Assembly (NCBI GenBank): GCA_949358305.1
Contig: OX442315.1
Coordinates: forward strand, 15,094,427 to 15,154,426
Reading direction: 5' to 3'
Origin: Strigamia acuminata
Taxonomy: Eukaryota > Arthropoda > Chilopoda > Geophilomorpha > Linotaeniidae
Length of the DNA stretch: 60,000 nt
Both the position numbers and the translations under genes were made by a program. The notes below the pieces were generated by a model. That model saw only the letters and a list, made by a program, of their open reading frames with translations. It was not told the origin of the DNA and made no database searches. Positions 18,201-26,504 of this stretch are shown here, piece by piece. How positions within the stretch are numbered: the first letter of the stretch is position 1; each line of letters begins with the position of its first letter.

Positions 18201-20062
18201 CCCATTTCAAACACTGACCGATATGTGGTCAATATAAAATCACGGACTTTGTCCGGAGTCAAAGGTCCATTCAAAGAGGGATCCAGAGTTTCCAACATGG
18301 AAATGGTTATTGAATCAGGCATTGTACTACCTGTAAAGGTTTGTGACTGGTGTCGTGGGTGTATGAGAGAATAGCCACAGCCTTGACCATCTGCAGTATG
18401 GTCAAAGCCGGGCAGGATAGCAAAGCGCGCTATCCCTTCCCTGCCCAATATCAATGGGCCATCCTGAGTTGTAACTAAAATTGGGGTTTGTAAAGAAACC
18501 ATGTTGATGGTCATCATGACCAGTATGACACCTAACAAGGGAACTAATCTATGGGGATATGCAAATAATTGAATATTGGGTAAATGCATTTTGATGGAAG
18601 ATGAGCACTTATTATTTAACACATGAAACTTATCCTCTCCCATGACATTGTACTCAGACCCAGTATCCACTTGAAATGTCATGGGAATTTGATTGACCTG
18701 GGCCTGCACAGTCATGGGAGGGAATTTACAATCATTTGACTCTAGAAAAAACAAAGAATTATCATAATTTACATTTGTATTTCTCTTATTTTCTAGCTTA
18801 TGATTAAAACCAGAATTAATGTACTGTTCTTCCAAGGGCACAGAAAAAACATTATTTGGAGCCGCACTGACACTGGGTAATGCTTGAATGTTAACATTAT
18901 TCACATCAGTATAATCACTTGTATTTGACAGGGCAGCTGGACTCCATGGCAACCTATTCGCCTGCGCATCTATGAAGTTCATTGGCGCAACTCTCTGCCG
19001 GAAACGAGACTGAGCAGCAATGGCAGCCTGTCCTGCTTGCCCCGAAGAGGAGACTGGATTCCTTGGTATAAAACTGGTTGCCATTCGATTAGGCCCAGTC
19101 TGGGTTTGTGTGGCCATTTTACACACTCTAGCCAAATGGCCAACTTTGCCACAAAACCGACAAATGGTGTCTCGATGAGGGCAGATGGCCCTGGCATGCT
19201 GCTGGCCACAACCATTACAAATGTAATTAAAATCAGGCCTACCTTGTTCTTTTTGCCTGTTGTTCTGTTTCCAAAATGGCGACAACGCTCCATTTGAAAT
19301 TCGGCCATCTTGGTTTTGAGTCCTAATACCATTTTTGTCACTTTTTTTAGGTCCCGTGAAGTTTTGGGCATTTTGTCTGCCCATTTGCACTTGAAAAACT
19401 GCCGTTTCCGCCGTGGTCATTGCTGCAGAGCCGCTGGATGACGCTGCACCTGCCTTGAAGACCGCATTTCCGGCGGAACCGGCCTGAAACCCGATCGCAA
19501 TGGTCGTAGCTCGATCAAGCGTCAACTTGTCTTCTCCAAGGAGTTTTTGTCGCAAGGGAGCAATCTCCACACCACGGACAAGTTGATCCAAAACTAACCG
19601 CTCCACATCCTCGGTTGTGTTTGCTCCACACTGTTCCGCCATACCTCGCAGCGTGGCTATGTAATCGGAGATCGTTTCACCTTCTTTCCGAAGGCGTGAC
19701 CCGAGTTTGTACCGCTGAACGATTGGTGACGGCGCTGGGGCGTAGTGGGATCGAAGAGCAGCCGAAATCCCATCATATGTTTGGTCCTTGACCTTCTTGG
19801 GATAGAATAAGTTGTGCACCAGTGCATACGCAGCTGGCCCCACAACTGAAAGTAGAAAAGAACGTTTCGACGCGTCCGGAATGTTATTGAGTAGTACCAA
19901 CTCCTGGAACTGCTCCTCGTAGAGGTCCCATTCCTCGGCCGAAGATCCGAGAAAAGGCGACGGCGTGCCGATGATGGATGTGGCGGCGGGCAGCGCGGCA
20001 AGAGGCGCGAGAGGAACTGGAGGAATTACGGCGGTCTTTGATCCACCCGGGGATGTCGCCAT
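15215..20062 (-). CDS. Gag-Pol polyprotein of gypsy element
   Basis: A 1615-codon single frame with no gag/pol frameshift. From the N-terminus: Gag capsid-like region; two zinc knuckles near residues 280-315, the first compressed (CNGCGQQHARAIC) and the second canonical (CRFCGKVGHLARVC); aspartic protease with DTG near 465; reverse transcriptase with YQDD near 790; RNase H (TCDASSYGLGAVL; NTDHKPL near 1000); integrase with an HHCC finger near 1165-1200 and the D,D-35-E core (HADFAGP, VTDNGPQF, the Glu in AAERAV) near 1220-1330; and a Pro/Ser-rich tail. All catalytic residues I can check are present, so the element may be active. The stop codon touches the polypurine tract. Confidence 0.97.
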   Translation of the reverse strand: MATSPGGSKTAVIPPVPLAPLAALPAATSIIGTPSPFLGSSAEEWDLYEEQFQELVLLNNIPDASKRSFLLSVVGPAAYALVHNLFYPKKVKDQTYDGISAALRSHYAPAPSPIVQRYKLGSRLRKEGETISDYIATLRGMAEQCGANTTEDVERLVLDQLVRGVEIAPLRQKLLGEDKLTLDRATTIAIGFQAGSAGNAVFKAGAASSSGSAAMTTAETAVFQVQMGRQNAQNFTGPKKSDKNGIRTQNQDGRISNGALSPFWKQNNRQKEQGRPDFNYICNGCGQQHARAICPHRDTICRFCGKVGHLARVCKMATQTQTGPNRMATSFIPRNPVSSSGQAGQAAIAAQSRFRQRVAPMNFIDAQANRLPWSPAALSNTSDYTDVNNVNIQALPSVSAAPNNVFSVPLEEQYINSGFNHKLENKRNTNVNYDNSLFFLESNDCKFPPMTVQAQVNQIPMTFQVDTGSEYNVMGEDKFHVLNNKCSSSIKMHLPNIQLFAYPHRLVPLLGVILVMMTINMVSLQTPILVTTQDGPLILGREGIARFAILPGFDHTADGQGCGYSLIHPRHQSQTFTGSTMPDSITISMLETLDPSLNGPLTPDKVRDFILTTYRSVFEMGQGTYTGPPVDLHIKPDAVPVFYRPRPVPYARREAVDLAIDHLVDQGIFKPIKHSLWATPLVVVVKANGSLRLCGDYRSTINRVILPDPYPLPLIADLLAGLAGAKYFTLLDLCQAYQQIPLTERSSYLVAVNTTRGLMAVTRLPFGTAPSSGIFQRVVDGLFSSIKGVLVYQDDILVATATMDQHFITLQVVFDKLLLSGLKLAKDKCHFVVPQVQYLGHILSHNGIAPSPTKMEAIRLLPAPSDVHTLKSFLGMVTYYVSFVPHMAHIAAPLYILLQKDEPWRWTLVQQVAFDKIKAILVSANVLTFYDVHKPLSLTCDASSYGLGAVLVHRMNDGFERPIAFASRTLSSAERNYSQLDKEAAAIIFGIKRFHSYLSGRKFIINTDHKPLLGIFALNKPIPNIISPRLLRWALLLSTYDYTLMYRPGDKLREADALSRSPLPTKELDVENDDAAYPVDLHFLSAVDPDPLTRVDLVEGTLADPLLQRLRHLIVTTWPSARTVDIPAPYWQVRRDMSTLHQLVYLRDRIVIPINLVPLVLHLLHEHHIGVVAMKRRARATVWWPGLTASIEMHVANCMACQQTRPLAPHATPVPWPIPIAPWARVHADFAGPISGTMFLVLVDAYSAWVEVIAMRVATSATVIKALRVIFATHGLPHTFVTDNGPQFASAEMKVFMLKNFINHLFSPPYSPWSNGAAERAVRSIKEQLTRSGSTNWDLVLPRILLTQHATPSRADGLSPSERLFKRQIEDVWHRAVHQWAEPQSAPNNQVALSAPVLPAFKCQDQVWYRTFSSAGPKWALAAVSDRRGQVVYQLSLPSGACVIRHVNHLRRYGGERHHSPTVIGHVDLSDGSTGHTTDAKQTPERQNQCTFAPLVRLAHHDTSCFPPVHSGALRGPPIPFTLPSSSSSSPPSPSPPSSPAVSGTTGSPPRSPPVTGSMDVGTVGLRPGSVDPADLTRRVQQLFRTTPAATRPTVAIPTRIQPHRDRRPPDRLNL

Positions 20063-20232
20063 TTCAAGAAGAAGGAGGAAGAAGAAAAAGAGCCACGATA
20101 CTTGAAAAGTGAAGAGAGTTCAAGAAGAATTCGTCGAAGAGACGTACAAATTTATTCGCCCAAATTTGCACACACGCAACCGGCCATAAATCTTTCTAAC
20201 CGCAAAGGTAAGTCGCTTTTTCACGACGCCAC

Positions 20233-20507
20233 TGTGAAGTCTGTCATCAGATCCAACTTGGCTGACTTCATCTCATTTGGCATTCTAAACTGGGCCCTAT
20301 TTAGGGCTGTGTAATTGGCCTTAGCCTATAAATAAAGACAACTTTCTTGGTTGATTTCAATGAGTCGACTGGTCTTTAATTCCTTGACAATAGAAAGAGG
20401 TTGCCAGGGTTTCCCCTGGCAACTTACAATGATAAGAAGTGTATAATTATTACAACAATTCAAGCATGCAAAACAATGATACTGCCTTTAATATGGCGGA
20501 CGTAGCA
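20233..20507 (-). repeat. 5' LTR of gypsy element
   Basis: 275-bp repeat identical to the 3' LTR. On the minus strand it is followed after one base by TGGCGTCGTGAAAAAGCG, placed as a tRNA primer-binding site; I could not assign the tRNA. Confidence 0.95.
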
Positions 20508-20670
20508 GCAGTGCAACCAATCAGATCAATTTATTTTTCTGATTTTTTAAGAACTTGGTCCATTTCTATTGAGTGAAATAAAGAAAACAATTTTCCTCGC
20601 AATTTTCGTTTAAATTAAAAAGTGTAGTGATGGTGACCCGCCATTTTATGGCAGAAAGTTTGAATATTTC

Positions 20671-20771
20671 AACAACAGATGGTGCCTGACTCGCCTTCCT
20701 GCACAACAACACAAACTCAGTAAAAAATGGCCTCTGTTTAATCATCCTAACTGAGGCAAAATGAAAACAAA
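20671..20771 (+). promoter_or_regulatory. B8 promoter module and MASV uORF
   Basis: AACAACAGATGGTGCCTGAC is at 20671-20690. The uORF ATGGCCTCTGTTTAA (MASV-stop) is at 20727-20741, 45 bases before the main ATG. The gypsy right end is only about 160 bases upstream, so its insertion has replaced whatever lay further 5'. Confidence 0.5.
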
Positions 20772-22481
20772 ATGTGTAGCTTGTGTAACACCAATAACAC
20801 AACTTCAAACTCCAGCGAAAAAATCCGATTAAGTGGCATTGAATCAGAATCTCAGACCCAAATGGAAGAAATCTCCCAAAAATCACAACAAATATTGCTT
20901 TTGACGAATTTGTACAATTCACGAGACGACGCCAAAGCCGAAACGGTCGCTCTGAAGTGCAAAGACGGGCACGTCCATGCCCACAAATGCGTGTTAGTCT
21001 CCGGCAGCGACTATTTCCGAGCAATATTGACTCAAGGCAGCCTGGAGAACAAACAGAACATTATATCCCTTCCCGACACATCGATGGAAATCATCAACAT
21101 CATAATCAAGTTCGTCTACGCCCAACATATTCCTCCATTTTCCGAAATGCCGGACAAAGTGTTACGTGAAATAATTACGACCGCCGACAAAATGCAGTTG
21201 AAAGGCTTATTCAACAAGTATTGGAACGATTATTGCAACCCGATAACTGTAGACAGATTTCTAAAAGTTTGGCAGCTGGCCGAAATATTGAATAACGACG
21301 AAATGATCCACACGGTTCAAACATTCGTCATAATGAACATGAAACCGATCTCGGAGTCGGATGTGCTTTCGGACATCGCTCCGACACACCTAGAACGTCT
21401 CATCTTCGAGGTGAAACCCAATAAGTTCGCCGAATTTCTCATATTTGTGCTCGATTGGGACATAAAGACGCGTGAACAACGAGAAAACAACAACAACACG
21501 GAAATCGTAACGGATTTGCTCTCCAAATGCGGTATGGAGAAATTACCGGACTATTCACTCAGAAAGCTGTTGTTAACTGATCTAGTCATCAAAACACCAT
21601 CTTTGTACCACGTTTTATGTGCGGAGGCCTCGTTTAGGGCCATGTCTAACTGGTTGGCTAGTTTTGAGCGAAAAGTTCGAATTTTCGCTTTCGAAGCCGA
21701 CTCCGACGTGTGCAAACATTCGGTTTCGTTGCTGAGCGACGAGGGTTGGATGCCCGGATCGGGACAACTCGAACTAGAGGACTTCGAAACACAGTCCGAC
21801 TATTTTCCGGCAGTTTCGAGTACGGGGAACGCGTTTTATTTCTCTGTATCCCCGGATCACTCGCAGTTTTGGGCCATCCAGGACACGACGTACTTCAATT
21901 ATCTGGAAACGCCGGTGAATTTTGATACAATGACGGGCGAAACCGCGAATTGCAACGAGGTATTTTTCCGACTTTCAAAAGTGGAGTATTCGTCTTTTAA
22001 TTTTGAATTGAGGACGTGGCGGTCGGTCAGTTTCGACGATCAGATTGCAGATTGCAAGTGCATGCTTCTGGCGACTGATGAAACGTATTTCTTCGACGTG
22101 GATGAACGATACATGAAAATTGTGGATAGACAGTCGAGGAATTGCAGAGTGAAAGCGAAATTGCCGGGCAGTTGGCAAAGTGTAAAGTGTAAAAGTCTGC
22201 GCACGAATTCGACAGTGAAATTGATTTTTTTTCAAAAACGTCCCGACAGTTGTTTGTTAATTTATGATGGTGACTGCGATGGTTGGAGCGTGGTTTGGTC
22301 ACCGAATATTACGGGTGACGTCATTCTGTACGTGCCTTACGACGACGACTGTTTGATAGTCGAAAAAAGACATAACGCGTACAATATCTATTCTTTGGAG
22401 GAGATGATTGTGGTTAAAAAGTATGCGATAAAGAAAGATTTCGATGGTTGCATCCATTTTGATGCGAGTTTCAAGCATTAA
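20772..22481 (+). CDS. BTB-BACK protein B8 (M(S/C)S subfamily)
   Basis: Intact 569-codon ORF beginning MCSLCNTNNTTSNSS, with Cys2 and Cys5 placed where N-terminal palmitoylation would be possible. BTB (HVHAHKCVLVSGSDYFRAIL; 40-155) and BACK (VWQLAEILNNDEMI; LSKCGMEKLPDYSLRKLL) are complete, with a slightly longer Asn run (ENNNNTE) in the linker. The C-terminal domain keeps YFPAVSSTGNAFYFS and ends GCIHFDASFKH. Downstream AATAAA is at 22732-22737. It lies just after the gypsy element and before the decayed B9. Confidence 0.93.
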   Translation: MCSLCNTNNTTSNSSEKIRLSGIESESQTQMEEISQKSQQILLLTNLYNSRDDAKAETVALKCKDGHVHAHKCVLVSGSDYFRAILTQGSLENKQNIISLPDTSMEIINIIIKFVYAQHIPPFSEMPDKVLREIITTADKMQLKGLFNKYWNDYCNPITVDRFLKVWQLAEILNNDEMIHTVQTFVIMNMKPISESDVLSDIAPTHLERLIFEVKPNKFAEFLIFVLDWDIKTREQRENNNNTEIVTDLLSKCGMEKLPDYSLRKLLLTDLVIKTPSLYHVLCAEASFRAMSNWLASFERKVRIFAFEADSDVCKHSVSLLSDEGWMPGSGQLELEDFETQSDYFPAVSSTGNAFYFSVSPDHSQFWAIQDTTYFNYLETPVNFDTMTGETANCNEVFFRLSKVEYSSFNFELRTWRSVSFDDQIADCKCMLLATDETYFFDVDERYMKIVDRQSRNCRVKAKLPGSWQSVKCKSLRTNSTVKLIFFQKRPDSCLLIYDGDCDGWSVVWSPNITGDVILYVPYDDDCLIVEKRHNAYNIYSLEEMIVVKKYAIKKDFDGCIHFDASFKH

Positions 22482-22914
22482 TCAAACAACGGCGAGATTG
22501 ACTGATTGTTAACTATAGTGACGTGATATTCACGAGATTTATCGACCATTGGGAACTCTATTCTCGATTTTGCTGGACGGATGTGTGTAGTTATACGATG
22601 CTACTATACACACATCAATGTATTTACGGTTTCATTTATACTTGTGTGTGTGTTTCGACAATTTTCGGACATTTATTTATCGCCTCTTTTAACTGACTTG
22701 TCAGATGACTGGGATTACAAGAGGTCTAAGCAATAAAATTTGTAAATTTTAATTTGTTTGATTATTTTCTTACTTGCATTCAAATTGCGCTGAAAGTTTG
22801 AATATTGCAATAACAGGTGGTGCCTGACTCATATTTGTTGCTATTGTATTGTTGTGGCACGCATGCCGTGGAGCGACACCCAGCGGTATGTAAAAAACCT
22901 TATTCTAACACTGA
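22482..22914 (+). other. B8 3' flank and B9 promoter remnant
   Basis: The 3' UTR of B8 includes the GGACATTTATTTATCGCCTC block and AATAAA at 22732. A good copy of the promoter module (AATAACAGGTGGTGCCTGAC) lies at about 22809-22828, so the broken B9 still has a promoter-like upstream region. Confidence 0.55.
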
Positions 22915-24025
22915 ATCAAAAGAATCCGATTGAGAGACGATAAGTCAAAATCAAAATTGACGAGAAACTCCAGGAAATACAAAACAAATTCCTTTTGAAC
23001 AATTTACAAACTTTAGAACGACCGTCTCGGCTTTAGCTTCATCTCTTGAATTGCAATTCCAGAGGTGAAGCTAAAACCGAGACGGTCGTTCTAAAGTGCA
23101 AAGATGGGCAAATCCATGCTCACAAATGCGTGTTAGTCGCCGGCAGTGACTACTTTCGGGTAATATTAAGTCAAGGCAGCATCGAGAACGAACATAACGT
23201 GGTATTCCTTTCAGATACGTCAATGGAAATAGTCAATATCGTCGTCAAATTTGTATACGCCCAAGATTTTCCCATCCAGCCAGAAATGCCAGACAGCGCG
23301 ATGCGTGAAATAGTTGTGACAAAATGCAATTGAAAGGTTTATTCGACATGTATTGGCAATTATACTGCAACCTGATTACTCTGGATACATTCTTAAGTGT
23401 GTGGAAGATGGCGGAAATTTTTGATCAACACGAAACGATCAAAACGGTTCAAACACTCGGTTCAAACACTTGAGTGCTTTCGGACATCAGTTTGACGCAA
23501 TTAGAAAGTCTTCTTTCCAATGTGAAACCCAATATGTTTGGCGAAGTTCTCAAATTTCTACTCAAAAGGAAAATGAAGACGCGAGACCAACACGAAAACA
23601 AAGACCCGAACGTTGTAACTTAATGGAGTTGCTTTCCAAGTGCGGTGTTGAGAAACTACCAACCTTCCGGAAACTCTTATCATACGAAATTGTTTTCAAG
23701 TCAGCATCATTGCACAACGTTTTAAGCAAAGAAGCCAAGTCCAGGAGAAGTTTGCGAGAGGTTTGAATTTTCGCTTTCGAAGTGGACAACGTAAACATCG
23801 GGCAATTGGCAAATTGTAAAGTGTAGAATTCTGTGCACGAAGTCGACAGAGAAAGTGATTTTGTTCCAAAAATATCCCGACAGTCGTTAGTTCATTTACG
23901 CTGTTGAGAATACTCCACAGCGTAAATTAACAAACGACTGTCTGGAAATTTTTGGAAAACACGCTGCGTGGGTAAAGGCAAATTTTGGCGGTCAGATGTA
24001 TTTTGATGCGAAATTTAAGCGATAA
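22915..24025 (+). pseudogene. BTB-BACK pseudogene B9
   Basis: Family sequence is recognisable from AAAAGAATCCGATTGAGAG to the terminal TAA at 24025 but is broken many times. There is no usable start; frame is lost in the N-terminal tail, after the BTB domain (open segment 23046-23333, HAHKCVLVAGSDYFRVIL), and again in the BACK region (23470-23766). About 150 codons of the C-terminal domain are deleted near 23790. Two fold-back copies are embedded: 23010-23053 is an inverted copy of 23054-23097 (about 41 of 44 matching, no spacer), and about 23862-23903 is mirrored by 23918-23960. Confidence 0.9.
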
Positions 24026-24399
24026 TCGACTTTAATGTGCCAAACAGTTAAATAAATTGCTGTATTTGAATTTTTGAATGTCTTATATTTTATAACCAAA
24101 TATGCTTTTTGTTTATTCTTCACCCAGTTTCAACTCGATTTATTTCAGCAATGCAAGAGTCGAGGCAAGAGTAGTTTTCAAAGAAATAAAATCAAAAAAC
24201 GGATTTCTTCACATTCGCCACCAGAAGTCACTTTTATACCCCACTAGGAAACATGTCTTTGGATTTCTATCCTTAGTGGGAGAATTATGCGGCAATTTCA
24301 ATTTCAATTTCAAGAAAAAAAAATCACAACAAAGTCGAAATATTAAAAACATTAAACTTTAAAACAAGCAAGAACGATTTAGTTTCTATTTTTTTTTTT
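24026..24399 (+). other. Spacer between B9 and B10
   Basis: AT-rich sequence with no relation to the spacers of other units that I can see. The ORF at 24102-24362 is low-complexity Lys/Asn/Phe-rich and unlikely to be coding. Confidence 0.5.
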
Positions 24400-24519
24400 C
24401 CAATAGTCACCGGAGGGCGCCACGGTTATAAATAATAAAATAGTGATTATTATTTACAAGCATGGCGCCAGCTAACTAAATTTTCCAGTCGTAGTTTTTG
24501 ATAAAAAAAATTAAACAAA
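24400..24519 (+). promoter_or_regulatory. Second-type promoter module before B10
   Basis: AATAGTCACCGGAGGGCGCC (24402-24421) replaces the CAACAGRTGG module found elsewhere and is shared only with B11. No MADGN-type uORF is present; another ATGGCGCC occurs at about 24463. Confidence 0.45.
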
Positions 24520-26202
24520 ATGTGTAGTTCGTGTAACGCAGATAACACGACGTCCACCTTCAACAAAAGAATCAGATTACGTTGCCTTGAATCCGAATCA
24601 AAAATCGAAGAGAGTCCCCAAGAAATACAACACAAAACACTTCTGACCAATTTATACAACTCAAGAGACGACGCTAAATCCGACACGGTCGTTCTGAAAT
24701 GCAAGGATGGCCACGTGAATGCCCACAAGTGCGTTTTAGTCTCCGGCAGTGACTATTTCCGAGAAATATTTAATTCAAGCGGCTTGGAGAACGAAAATTA
24801 CGTGATAGACCTTCCCGACACGTCAACGGAAATTGCCAACATCGCCACCAAATTCGTGTACGCACAGGACATTCCCAGCCGGCACGACATTACAGACTCC
24901 GTTTTGTCGGAAACGATCACACTCGCTGACAAAATGCAACTAAAAGGTTTATTCGACAAATATTGGGACGTCTACACCACCCCGATAACTCGGGAGAATT
25001 TATTAGACATTTGGCAGTTGGCTGAGATGTTTGGCCAAGCTAAAACCATGGCAGACATTCGATCGTTCGTTTTAGAAAATATGAATGACTTTTCCGACGT
25101 TGACATAACGGCGCCATTGCTGGAAAGTATCATCACGTACAATGTAGACAAATTGGATGTGGATCAACTTAGTGATTTTGTTACTTTTCTTTTGACCTGG
25201 GCAAAAGGTGCAGACGAAATGGAATCTGTTATTAATTTACTTTCTAAATGCAGTCTCAACAAATTGCCAAGTTACTATCTTTACAAACTGATGACGAGCA
25301 ACCAAGTTGTGACTAAGACTGAAGCGATTTACAACCTGCTAAGCAACGAGGCGTCTTCGCGATGGTTAGCTTTGTTCAAGCCAAAAGTTGACATTCATGT
25401 TTACACAATTCAAGGCGGGATTTGCTACAGTTCTTGTTTTCGCGATGCGAAATGGATGCATTGCCAATGCCAGCCTTTATTAAGAAAGTTATACATTTTC
25501 CCAGCATTGTCCTGGACTGGAGCCTTATTTTATTACTATTATTCTGTAGCTTGTAGTGAATTTGTAGCTTACGATACGAAAACCCTTGTGGCGTATACTC
25601 TGATTCAACCATCGTACGTTGCTCAGTCACTCTCAATAAGGAGCGAAACGGCAAATTGTTGCGAGGTTTATTTCAGACAGTCGTCAACGTCGTATTCTTG
25701 CTTTAATAGCGAGAATAAAAAATGGCGTGTGGTTGATTTTAGTGATAAAATTGAGGGTTGTTACAGCATGCTTTTAGCGAGTGGGGAAAAGTATTTTTTC
25801 GATGCGAATGAACGGTTTATTAACATTGTAGACACCCGATTGGGGACTTGTGTGACGAAGGAGAAATTGTCGGGGAACTGGCAAAGCGTTCAGTGCAAGA
25901 GTCTGTGTAGGAATTCTTTTGGGAAGTTGGTTTTTTTCAAGAAAGCGCCCGATTGTAAATTATTGATTTACGACGTTGACGGTGATTATTGGAATGTAGT
26001 TTACGCGCCGAATATTGCGGGTGAAGTGGTCATGTATGCTTGTTACGACGACGACGACTGTTTGATATTCGAAAAGAGAAATTTGTTGTGCATTGTGTAT
26101 TCTTTAAATACGATGGTAAAGGTCACTGAATATGAAATGTCGGAAAATGTTGATGGTCGCATCTATTTTGATGTGAATGTTAATATGCAATGCCAGTTGT
26201 GA
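24520..26202 (+). CDS. Divergent BTB-BACK protein B10
   Basis: Intact 560-codon ORF, the most divergent complete member. It starts MCSSCNADNTTSTFNKR, with Cys2 and Cys5. BTB is clear (HVNAHKCVLVSGSDYFREIF), but the segment after it reads NSSGLENENYVIDL instead of the usual SEGSLENEQ. The BACK part differs most (DIWQLAEMFGQAKTM; LSKCSLNKLPSYYLYKLM). The C-terminal domain retains the main landmarks (YFFDANERFINIVD, LLIYDVDGDYWNVVYAPNI) and ends FDVNVNMQCQL. AATAAA overlaps the region just after the stop (26213). It has its own promoter type, consistent with an older split in the family. Confidence 0.92.
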   Translation: MCSSCNADNTTSTFNKRIRLRCLESESKIEESPQEIQHKTLLTNLYNSRDDAKSDTVVLKCKDGHVNAHKCVLVSGSDYFREIFNSSGLENENYVIDLPDTSTEIANIATKFVYAQDIPSRHDITDSVLSETITLADKMQLKGLFDKYWDVYTTPITRENLLDIWQLAEMFGQAKTMADIRSFVLENMNDFSDVDITAPLLESIITYNVDKLDVDQLSDFVTFLLTWAKGADEMESVINLLSKCSLNKLPSYYLYKLMTSNQVVTKTEAIYNLLSNEASSRWLALFKPKVDIHVYTIQGGICYSSCFRDAKWMHCQCQPLLRKLYIFPALSWTGALFYYYYSVACSEFVAYDTKTLVAYTLIQPSYVAQSLSIRSETANCCEVYFRQSSTSYSCFNSENKKWRVVDFSDKIEGCYSMLLASGEKYFFDANERFINIVDTRLGTCVTKEKLSGNWQSVQCKSLCRNSFGKLVFFKKAPDCKLLIYDVDGDYWNVVYAPNIAGEVVMYACYDDDDCLIFEKRNLLCIVYSLNTMVKVTEYEMSENVDGRIYFDVNVNMQCQL

Positions 26203-26429
26203 AATAAACAAAAGTTTGAATTTTTGATTTTGATTTTATTTTGTGTTTGTGTTAGATTTGCGGGATTTATTGATCACTGCAAACTTTATTTTCGATTTTG
26301 TTGGAAGGACGGAGTGTGATAATACGTCGCCGCAACACAAAATGCTAAAGGTCAGTTTGGACTGTGGCTGGAAGTAAAGAAAATACAAAAAAAGAAGCGT
26401 TTTTATTCGTTTTTATTTATTTTTTTCTT

Positions 26430-26504
26430 CTAATAGTCACCGGATGGCGCCAAATGCTCGTAAATAATCAAAACCTAATCATGTAGTCTTAGCTTTTAAA
26501 CAAA
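26430..26504 (+). promoter_or_regulatory. Second-type promoter module before B11
   Basis: AATAGTCACCGGATGGCGCC (26432-26451) matches the B10 element at 19 of 20 bases, 53 bases before the ATG. It contains an ATGGCG like the uORF starts of the other promoter class. Confidence 0.45.

Larger units (their letters stand above)
14927..20507 (-). mobile_element. Complete Ty3/gypsy LTR retrotransposon (K02A2.6/mag-like)
   Basis: A 5581-bp element is bounded by two 275-bp direct repeats that I find identical, with TG...CA ends, and by a 5-bp target duplication GCAGT (14922-14926 and 20508-20512). On the minus strand the order is 5' LTR, primer-binding site beginning TGGCGTCGTG one base after the LTR, leader, a single gag-pol ORF, polypurine tract (AAGGGGGGGGAGAAA, 15202-15216) and 3' LTR. 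There is no env-like ORF. Identical LTRs and an unbroken ORF indicate a recent insertion. It lies between B7 and B8. The clade is inferred from integrase motifs. Confidence 0.97.

Noticed and set aside
14927-20507. An endogenous retrovirus with envelope
   Set aside because: There is no ORF between the end of pol and the polypurine tract; the stop codon touches the tract.
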